From positions 1 through 5,416 of the forward strand of contig JAAXXA010000233.1 in NCBI GenBank assembly GCA_013334735.1: DNA of 5,416 bases. Direction: 5' to 3'. Positions 1 to 4,910 of the stretch are shown piece after piece; the first letter of the stretch is position 1, and each line of letters begins with the position of its first letter. Below the pieces are notes generated by a model. The model worked only from the letters and a program-made list of their open reading frames with translations. It did not search any database and was not told where the DNA came from. The translations under genes and the position numbers were made by a program. This DNA is from Bacteroidota bacterium. GTDB lineage: Bacteria > Bacteroidota > Bacteroidia > Bacteroidales > CG2-30-32-10.

Positions 1-1
1 T

Positions 2-259
2 GGAAATGGTGATTCGACCTATTACTTTATAGATAATCAAAGCTATCTGAACATAAGACGTATATCCTTCAGACCGATGCAGGGTGAAATCGTGATGCTG
101 GATAATTATTTATCTGATTACAAATCATATGACGGTTTCAAAGTTCCCGGTATTATTAAAACAGTTTCAGATATGCAGATGATGAATCGTGAAGTGAAAA
201 TTACAAATGTAGAGATAAACTCAAAGATTGACAATAACTTTTTCAAAAAGCCAAAATAA
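2..259 (+). CDS. C-terminal part of a LolA-like outer membrane lipoprotein-sorting protein (5' end outside window)
   Basis: The frame is open from the window edge and gives 85 residues before TAA at 257-259; the start lies upstream. The sequence has the ending typical of Bacteroidota LolA-like (outer membrane lipoprotein-sorting protein) proteins: a beta strand with the tyrosine/aspartate pattern of a fitted-model substrate sheet (STYYFIDNQSYLNIRR), then SDYKSYDGFKVPGIIK, corresponding to the family's 'sdY+.vdGvk.P..i' strand, then alternating strands ending in EINSKIDNNFFKKP, where family members end with 'N..id.slF..P'. The family folds as a half beta-barrel in the periplasm that binds acyl chains of lipoproteins or other hydrophobic ligands. 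The assignment rests on remembered family pattern and only the last third of the protein is visible. The internal ATG at 77 is not the likely start, because similarity continues upstream of it. The gene is followed 31 bp later by a terminator, so it ends its transcript. Confidence 0.72.
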   Translation, partial: GNGDSTYYFIDNQSYLNIRRISFRPMQGEIVMLDNYLSDYKSYDGFKVPGIIKTVSDMQMMNREVKITNVEINSKIDNNFFKKPK

Positions 260-290
260 TATTAGAGTTTAAGGTTCCTGTAAATAAAAA

Positions 291-323
291 AAACGGCACT
301 TCATCAGTGCCGTTTGCATTTTT
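291..323 (+). terminator. Rho-independent terminator of the LolA-like gene
   Basis: A perfect 10-bp stem (AAACGGCACT at 291-300 pairs with AGTGCCGTTT at 306-315) closes a 5-base loop (TCATC). The T run 319-323 follows after GCA, and an A run precedes the stem, so it might also work on the minus strand. It lies 31 bp after the LolA-like stop codon. The right arm overlaps the end of the uvrC-like reading on the minus strand. Confidence 0.85.
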
Positions 324-412
324 GTATTAAGCTCTTTCATAAGTGTCGTTGTTTTCCCGTTCAGTAATTTCTCAACCTCGGAAATCATATCGTTATATCT
401 TTGTTCGCTCAA
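308..412 (-). pseudogene. uvrC: Fragment of uvrC (excinuclease ABC subunit C), truncated at both ends
   Basis: Read on the minus strand from 412 down to 308 the sequence is open and gives LSEQRYNDMISEVEKLLNGK followed by TTTLMKELNTKMQTA. This fits, without gaps, the UvrC segment just ahead of the UVR (UvrB-binding) motif. There, E. coli UvrC as I remember it has SEEEY, then a helix ending in L-x-G-K, then a helix ending in RMETA. UvrC makes both incisions in nucleotide excision repair, but this piece covers only about 35 of some 600 residues. The Cys-x-Pro-Cys that should lie a few residues upstream is absent, and the acidic UVR continuation (ASxNLEFE-like) is replaced by the terminator hairpin. 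In this frame the ATG at 388-386 opens a 39-codon reading to a stop at 269-271, which runs through the hairpin and is not a believable gene. I infer a non-functional remnant or one side of a junction. The alignment is from memory and short. Confidence 0.58.
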
Positions 413-1333
413 AAAGGAAAAATTGAACTGAAGCTTAATTTGCGCGATGGTAATATTATTTCAGGGACTTCTGAAAGTATTTCTACTGTTACGTTAAATA
501 CAGATTTTGGCAAACTTGATATTCCCATTAAAAATGTTTCAGCTATTCAATTCGGAATTACTCCAGATATCAGTAGCAAAAGCAAAATAGTTAATCTGAT
601 AAAACAAATGAACGACCCTACTCCCGAAAAAAGACAGGCTGCTTATGAAGAACTTGTAAAAATGAGCATTAACACTATTCCTGTAATTAACGATTATATT
701 TATGGCAGCGAATATCAGACAGGCGAATTTACTGATTATACTCCCGAAGCGGCTTTAACAGAAATGAAAGGAACTTATAACCTTGATGAAGGCTTTAATA
801 ATAAAGATGTTGTATCTATAGATTATGAATATACTATTGGCGGCACATTTAATTTAAAAAGTATAAGCTTGAAAACAGAATTCGGTTTACTTGACGTTCC
901 AAAAGAAAAAATTAAAAATGTTGAAATTTCTTATTTTGATGAGCAAAGTGGAGATAAATCATATAAATTATTGGCTTCAAAACATATTAGCGGAAATGAT
1001 AATGGTGGATGGCTTAATACAGGCGTTAAAGTAAAAACAGGACAAAAGATAGCAATAAATGCCACTGGTGAAATTACTTTAGAAAGCTTATCAGGCAATA
1101 AATACACACCCGATGGAAACGCAACTTCGGATGTAGAATCAACCAACGAAAGTTCATATCCTACTTATGGAAATGTTGTTTATAAGATTGGCGAATCAGG
1201 CGAAATGATTAAAGCAGGTTCTAAATATTCAGGAAAAGCAAAAGATAGCGGTACTTTGTTTTTATCAATTTACGAAACTGTGTATAATTCTGCAAATACA
1301 GGAACCTACAGCGTAAAGGTAAGTTTAAAGTGA
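401..1333 (+). CDS. Secreted LecA/PA-IL-like lectin-fold protein, 5' end apparently lost
   Basis: The reading frame is open from 368 to TGA/TAA-bounded 1333; TTG at 401 is only the first formally usable start and has no ribosome-binding site. The residues just ahead of and at it, IVISLFAQ, look like the last part of a signal peptide with cleavage after FAQ, but no start, positive N-terminus or full hydrophobic core is present. Numbering from TTG: residues 28-52 and 154-176 are two copies of a small beta motif with shared pattern T-x-FG-x-L-D-(I/V)-P followed by K-N-V; residues 64-100 look like one HEAT-like helical pair; residues 203-310 match the PA-IL/LecA beta-sandwich: W204, NTGVKVKTGQKIAINATG, YTPDG, YGNVVYKIGESG, SGTLFLSIYE, and N299-TGTYSVKV at the end. 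LecA binds galactose through calcium. Here the loop's Asp and paired Asn are only partly kept (E292, N299), so sugar binding is uncertain. Probably envelope or extracellular. It could be a pseudogene because of the missing start. Confidence 0.7.
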   Translation: MFAQKGKIELKLNLRDGNIISGTSESISTVTLNTDFGKLDIPIKNVSAIQFGITPDISSKSKIVNLIKQMNDPTPEKRQAAYEELVKMSINTIPVINDYIYGSEYQTGEFTDYTPEAALTEMKGTYNLDEGFNNKDVVSIDYEYTIGGTFNLKSISLKTEFGLLDVPKEKIKNVEISYFDEQSGDKSYKLLASKHISGNDNGGWLNTGVKVKTGQKIAINATGEITLESLSGNKYTPDGNATSDVESTNESSYPTYGNVVYKIGESGEMIKAGSKYSGKAKDSGTLFLSIYETVYNSANTGTYSVKVSLK

Positions 1334-1336
1334 AAA

Positions 1337-1419
1337 ATATCGTATAATATAAATCTGCATTTGGCAGTTGGCAGTTAGCAATTATTGCCAACTTAAAAAT
1401 TCGGGAATTTATACGATAT
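1337..1419. repeat. Nested inverted repeat after the lectin-like gene
   Basis: An outer perfect 11-bp inverted repeat (ATATCGTATAA at 1337-1347 and TTATACGATAT at 1409-1419) encloses an inner 8-bp stem (AGTTGGCA at 1366-1373 and TGCCAACT at 1386-1393). The two stems are nearly concentric (centres 1378 and 1379.5). The inner loop has 12 bases and no T run follows directly, so this is not a standard terminator. It may be a cruciform-forming intergenic repeat or a small miniature element; copies elsewhere in the genome would decide. Confidence 0.6.
1361..1381 (+). repeat. Short tandem heptamer TTGGCAG
   Basis: TTGGCAG occurs at 1361-1367 and again at 1368-1374, followed by a degenerate third copy TTAGCAA (1375-1381). 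A complementary TTGCCAA lies at 1385-1391, so the tandem run also supplies the inner stem of the nested inverted repeat. Tandem TTGGCAG/CTGCCAA runs are, from memory, a frequent intergenic repeat in Bacteroidota. Confidence 0.6.
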
Positions 1420-1442
1420 GCAATTAAGATATTTTATATTAG

Positions 1443-1476
1443 AAAAAAGCTCTTCTTTAATGTTGAGCTTTTTTTT
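1443..1476. terminator. Bidirectional A/T-flanked terminator
   Basis: AAAAAAGCTC (1443-1452) pairs with GAGCTTTTTT (1465-1474) across a 12-base loop, and the T run continues to 1476. The GC core is only four pairs (GCTC/GAGC) extended by A-T pairs. It stands about 110 bp after the lectin-like gene and 70 bp before the next start. It therefore probably ends transcription of the former and isolates the large downstream gene. Between 1477 and 1545 I see no convincing promoter: TAAGTTTT at 1504-1511 only loosely resembles the Bacteroidota -7 element TAnnTTTG. Confidence 0.68.
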
Positions 1477-1545
1477 AGTTTTATAAAATAAAAAAGGATA
1501 GCATAAGTTTTAATTAACAGGACATTTTTTTTATTAGAATATTAT

Positions 1546-4143
1546 ATGATAAAAATACATAAATACTTATTTGTATCATTTCTATTCATTACGCTAAGTA
1601 TAAGCGCCTTTTCACAAAATCGGGATGATGTTATTGATGCCGGCAATGTTAATCTTAAATATCTCGAATACCTCACAAAACTTGAAATTGACAGTGTCAG
1701 GAAAAGCGTTGGACTGTCTATTCTTTATAACGATTCTGTTTTATATTTGGCAGCCACAGATCATTCAAAATATTTAACCAAAATAGAAAAACTTACTCAT
1801 TTTCAAAAGGAAAATGCCAAAAAAAAATCGCCTTTTAACAGGGTTGAATTTTATGGAAGTGCAGGATATGCGAGTAGTGTCGGAGAAAATGCAATAATGA
1901 TTTACATCCTCACTCCTACCTCATTTAAAAACAAAAAAAATAATGAATCAGGCGAAACACATATTGTTTCAACATATAAAGAAGCCGCGGTGGAAATGAT
2001 GACAGGCTGGGTAAATTCTAAAGGACATTATGCAAATATTGTTACAAAAGATTTTAATATAACAGGAATGGCTCTTTCATATAATGAGAAAAAGCAGATC
2101 ATATATGGTGTTCAGGTTTTTGGCGTATCAACTAAAAATAATTTACAAGACCTCTCCCCTACTACATTCCCTTATGAAAATAAAGCACCAAAAGTAAACG
2201 TCAATATTTCCCAAAAAAATAAAGACAAAGTAAGCAAGCATAAAAAACATGCATGGAGTCTTAAAGCAGCCGATAACAGTAAAGAGTGTTTGGAATGCAG
2301 CAGCGCTGCTAATTCAACTAAAGATATTATTTTATCGGGATATAACGATTCACTTTATTTAACATTTTCAAATGCAAACCTTATAAATAAGCTAATTAAA
2401 AACAAACACGATGGTTTTGCACTCGAATTTTCGACCTTTGATTATTTATATACCTGCGATTCGGTTATTGGCGACACTACTCCTTCAAGGCAAAACGGCG
2501 GTTGTATTTTTAACGGGAAAGTAAGCAAACCTGTTTACAAAAAAGAAATTTTTGCTCAGCTAAAAAAGAAAAACCTAAACAAAAATAAAAAGACCAAAGG
2601 TCGGACTGTTATTTATATATGCCCTTTCCCTAAATATTTTTATTTCCAGAACGGTGAAATAAATATTTTAATACTTAATAAAAAAAGAGTTTGTTCAATA
2701 TTAAAAACTAAAGGTGTTTGCGGTGAAATTTGGGAGCCGGAATTAACTGATACCATTAACTATATTTACAATCCTCCGGGAGTATATAAACCTAAAGCGC
2801 TTGCTCAAACTCTGGTTTATAAAAACTTTTTTGAAAAAGATCGTTACGATTTCAATCCCGATTCATTAAAAAACTTGCTTAACGATATTGTGAAGGACAA
2901 TAACACTATTATAAAAGCCGAAGTTATTGCTTTTGCGAGCGTAGAGGGGAATTATAAACTCAACCAAAATCTTTTTAATAATCGCTCGGCGCAACTCATA
3001 AAAACGCTATTGCAAAGTCAGGATACTGTTGTAAAACTAAATGTGAAAACAGAAGAAAACTGGGCTCTGTTTTTTAAACAAATTAAAAATACCAAATATG
3101 CTTTTTTATCAGGAAAAGATACTGCCGAGATCAGGAAGTATGTCAATATAAATAGCGATGATATGGAGCCACTGCTTGCGAAAGAGAGATACGCGCAACT
3201 TAAATTAGTTTATAAAAACAAAATTAGCGACGCAAACATTGAAGGACTTTCATTAAGAGATTATTATGGTTATATTAACGAAATCAGAAAATTTAATCTT
3301 TCTATACCATCATACGAAAATGTTTTAATGCTTGAAAAAATTCAATTATATTTTTATGACAGATATATTAAAGCGAAAGATAAAACGGAAATCAGTAAAT
3401 ACATTGAATTAATAGAATATCAAATTGTTGATGATCCCTCTTTAATCTCATTACAATTTAATAAATTAATGTTCGACCGGCAGAATTCTATATCTCTTGA
3501 GGCTGATTCATTATTTGGCGAGGGTTTGAAGCGATTAAAAAAACACAAATTTAATTCGAAAAGATTTTTATTTAATTATAATGCTTACAATTTTAATCAT
3601 AGAAAAGACGACTATTGGAATTCGCAATTTGATGCCAACGTATTGTATTCTCTCATTTCCAAAAGCGAGTTTTTATTAAGTGAAAATGACTCAAACGTAC
3701 TTGAGAATTTAACATTATTATATCACTTTAAAAAAGCCAATGCTTTTTACATGAAAACCTTAACTAATTTCAAAAATGCAGAAGGCTCATTGACTTATAT
3801 TAAAAATTTCTACGAAAAGCATAGACCAAATGATGCTCAAAAATTTATTCTCGCAAAATATTTTATTTGTTTTGAAAAATATAATTGGGCTATGACATAT
3901 CTTGAATCTCTTATAAGCGCTGAAAATTACAAGCATGAGGCGCTTACATTATATTTGATCTTAAAATATTATTTAGAATCCGAAAAATCATCTTCCGAAG
4001 TTGCCCAATTAATAATGGATGCAGAAAACAAACTAACTAATGCTGAATGGTGCGGCATGTTTACTTCCGTTTGTAATATTCCTCTAAAAGCTTTTATGAA
4101 TAAGCCTTTGAAGTTGTTATATTGTAAGAAATGCAGGGAATAG
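1546..4143 (+). CDS. Exported CAP-domain / OmpA-like fusion protein with Cys-rich C-terminus
   Basis: ATG at 1546 begins a clear signal peptide (positive MIKIHK, hydrophobic core, AFSQ with cleavage after Q24). There is no Shine-Dalgarno, as is usual in this phylum. Residues about 40-195 are a CAP (SCP/PR-1-like, YkwD-type) domain: helix with H73 (AATDHSKYL), H85 (LTHFQ), R99, GEN at 113-115, and MTGWVNSKGHYANI with W155 and H161, ending in a IIYGVQVFG strand. The expected cavity His/Glu residues are present. Residues 210-260 are a lysine-rich linker with C248-x-x-C251. Residues 260-410 are beta-rich with five cysteines and a Lys/Asn-rich stretch (340-352). Residues 418-558 resemble an OmpA-like domain: AFASVEGNYKLNQNLFNNR with R480 kept but the usual peptidoglycan-contacting Asp replaced (S465), then ENWALFF. 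Residues 560-865 are helical, ending W835-C836, C843, Y859-C860-x-x-C863. Substrate unknown. Probably periplasmic or surface, perhaps cell-wall attached. The CAP and signal calls are firm; the OmpA call is moderate; the rest is undescribed. Confidence 0.82.
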   Translation: MIKIHKYLFVSFLFITLSISAFSQNRDDVIDAGNVNLKYLEYLTKLEIDSVRKSVGLSILYNDSVLYLAATDHSKYLTKIEKLTHFQKENAKKKSPFNRVEFYGSAGYASSVGENAIMIYILTPTSFKNKKNNESGETHIVSTYKEAAVEMMTGWVNSKGHYANIVTKDFNITGMALSYNEKKQIIYGVQVFGVSTKNNLQDLSPTTFPYENKAPKVNVNISQKNKDKVSKHKKHAWSLKAADNSKECLECSSAANSTKDIILSGYNDSLYLTFSNANLINKLIKNKHDGFALEFSTFDYLYTCDSVIGDTTPSRQNGGCIFNGKVSKPVYKKEIFAQLKKKNLNKNKKTKGRTVIYICPFPKYFYFQNGEINILILNKKRVCSILKTKGVCGEIWEPELTDTINYIYNPPGVYKPKALAQTLVYKNFFEKDRYDFNPDSLKNLLNDIVKDNNTIIKAEVIAFASVEGNYKLNQNLFNNRSAQLIKTLLQSQDTVVKLNVKTEENWALFFKQIKNTKYAFLSGKDTAEIRKYVNINSDDMEPLLAKERYAQLKLVYKNKISDANIEGLSLRDYYGYINEIRKFNLSIPSYENVLMLEKIQLYFYDRYIKAKDKTEISKYIELIEYQIVDDPSLISLQFNKLMFDRQNSISLEADSLFGEGLKRLKKHKFNSKRFLFNYNAYNFNHRKDDYWNSQFDANVLYSLISKSEFLLSENDSNVLENLTLLYHFKKANAFYMKTLTNFKNAEGSLTYIKNFYEKHRPNDAQKFILAKYFICFEKYNWAMTYLESLISAENYKHEALTLYLILKYYLESEKSSSEVAQLIMDAENKLTNAEWCGMFTSVCNIPLKAFMNKPLKLLYCKKCRE

Positions 4144-4175
4144 CTTGAGTTTTTAATATTAGTTGTTTCTTGTAA

Positions 4176-4214
4176 CACAGAGTTCACAGAGAGCTTACAC
4201 AGAGCTGCACAGAG
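4176..4214. repeat. Four CACAGAG repeats
   Basis: CACAGAG begins at 4176, 4185, 4198 and 4208, separated by short varied spacers (TT, AGCTTA, CTG), so the copies recur at about 9-13 bp, close to one helical turn on average. CACAGAG-type runs occur, from memory, as degenerate intergenic repeats in many environmental bacteria. Evenly phased copies could also be protein-binding sites, but nothing here proves that. Confidence 0.65.
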
Positions 4215-4243
4215 AAAATTTACTTTTATGCTGTGTTTTCAGT

Positions 4244-4262
4244 TGTACGATTTTTTCGTACA
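4244..4262. repeat. Perfect hairpin TGTACGA/TCGTACA
   Basis: TGTACGA (4244-4250) pairs with TCGTACA (4256-4262) around a loop of five T. No U tract follows on either strand, so it is not a standard terminator. Its 7-bp stem resembles in size the three hairpins 50-170 bp to its right and it may belong to the same composite element. Confidence 0.6.
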
Positions 4263-4302
4263 TCCAAATTATTTCTATTATTTGATTTATCTTCCCATCT
4301 CC

Positions 4303-4425
4303 TGAATCCAGCGGATTCAAAGGTTTATAAAAAAAATGTTTTTCTTGTTTTTGTTCGACCTCGCGGAGGTCGCAGGCTGCTATAGGGTTTCTGTTTTTTA
4401 TAAACCTGTGATGCCGGAGGCATCT
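4303..4425. repeat. Symmetric three-hairpin palindromic element
   Basis: Three different perfect hairpins share one design, six paired bases and a three-base loop: GAATCC-AGC-GGATTC (4304-4318, plus one flanking T-A pair), GACCTC-GCG-GAGGTC (4357-4371, plus one flanking C-G pair) and GATGCC-GGA-GGCATC (4410-4424). Their centres, 4311, 4364 and 4417, are exactly 53 bp apart. Between them lie long inverted arms: 18 bases at 4317-4334 complement 4394-4411 with one mismatch, including the perfect 13-bp GGTTTATAAAAAA / TTTTTTATAAACC, centred on the same base, 4364. The stretches 4335-4355 and 4373-4393 do not pair. The whole can fold as a long stem carrying a terminal hairpin, flanked by two outer hairpins. 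It could be a REP-like or MITE-like repeat, a structured RNA, or a bidirectional terminator for the convergent genes. I cannot name the family. Confidence 0.75.
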
Positions 4426-4582
4426 GGACTGCAAATGTGTTTTAAGGAAGGGGTGTGCAATGGCGGGCAAGATTAATAGCACCGTTTATGTCACACCGTA
4501 ACAAAATTAATTAATATTTTTTAAAGATAAAAATTTGCACTATCGCCACGCCTAATATCAAGCATTGTTTTTATGCATAGTT

Positions 4583-4819
4583 TTAGTTACTAATATTTTT
4601 GTTAATCAAAAACTGAATAAAAGTAGAAGTCAAATTAACCATTAATTCAAGCTCATCTTGTATAACATTGTCATTGTGTTTAATAAAAGTATTTTGATAT
4701 TTTGAATAATAGTCAATAATGGCACAATACATATTGCATAATTCTTTCGATGTGTCTCTTTGCTTTAAAAATGCCCCAAGCGAATCTTTCTGATTCTCGA
4801 GACTTTTAGAATTATGCAA
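4583..4819 (-). CDS. Small helical protein of unknown function
   Basis: A 78-residue reading starts at TTG (4819-4817) and ends with TAA at 4583-4585. No family is recognised. It is predicted helical throughout by its pattern (ENQKDSLGAFLKQRDTSKEL, then CNMYCAIIDYYSKYQNTFI, then QDELELMVNLTSTFIQFLIN), acidic-basic mixed, without signal peptide or clear membrane segment. The start is doubtful. No ATG precedes it in frame, the frame stays open upstream through LYHSNQLSLLKAV to a TAA near 4889-4891, and the first in-frame ATG (M30) would leave only 49 residues. It follows the sugar transferase on the same strand after 91 bp, so it could be a trailing gene of the polysaccharide locus, or the 3' end of a decayed longer gene. 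The codon pattern looks protein-like, but reality as a gene is only moderately supported. Confidence 0.45.
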   Translation of the reverse strand: MHNSKSLENQKDSLGAFLKQRDTSKELCNMYCAIIDYYSKYQNTFIKHNDNVIQDELELMVNLTSTFIQFLINKNISN

Positions 4820-4910
4820 AACTGCTTTTAATAAAGAGAGTTGATTTGAGTGATATAAGGAATGCCTTGGTAAATAAGATAATGGTTAGTCTAAAATACT
4901 TGGTAAAAGA

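Larger units (their letters stand above)
4144..4582. other. Intergenic region between convergent genes, rich in repeats and hairpins
   Basis: No believable gene lies here: the longest frame (minus, 4482-4195) only reads across palindromes and repeats. From left to right it holds four CACAGAG copies (4176-4214), a TGTACGA hairpin (4244-4262), and the symmetric three-hairpin element (4303-4425). A GC-richer patch follows (about 4440-4500) with CACCGT at two places (GCACCGTTTATGTCACACCG). Then comes an AT-rich stretch interrupted by GCACTATCGCCACGCC (4538-4553), for which I have no explanation. No standard terminator with a T run follows the large upstream gene. Confidence 0.7.

Noticed and set aside
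269..388. 39-codon minus-strand gene from ATG at 388
   Set aside because: Its 3' third translates the terminator hairpin and spacer; only the uvrC-like part is meaningful, and it is truncated.
931..1146. Minus-strand reading of 71 codons
   Set aside because: Lies wholly inside the lectin-fold region of the plus-strand gene, whose family match is clear.
1504..1511. TAAGTTTT as a Bacteroidota -7 promoter element for the large gene
   Set aside because: Lacks the final G of TAnnTTTG and no good TTTG -33 element stands about 19-21 bp upstream; too weak to list.
3969..4187. Minus-strand reading of 72 codons
   Set aside because: Mostly antisense to the conserved Cys-motif end of the large gene and begins in the repeats beyond it.
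4303..4425. CRISPR array or integron attC site
   Set aside because: The three hairpins have different sequences, so they are not direct repeats with spacers, and the attC core sites (GTTRRRY/RYYYAAC) are not present at the ends.
4195..4482. Minus-strand reading of 95 codons
   Set aside because: It runs through all three hairpins, the inverted arms and the CACAGAG repeats, ends inside the repeats, and has no protein-like pattern. The palindromes explain its openness.
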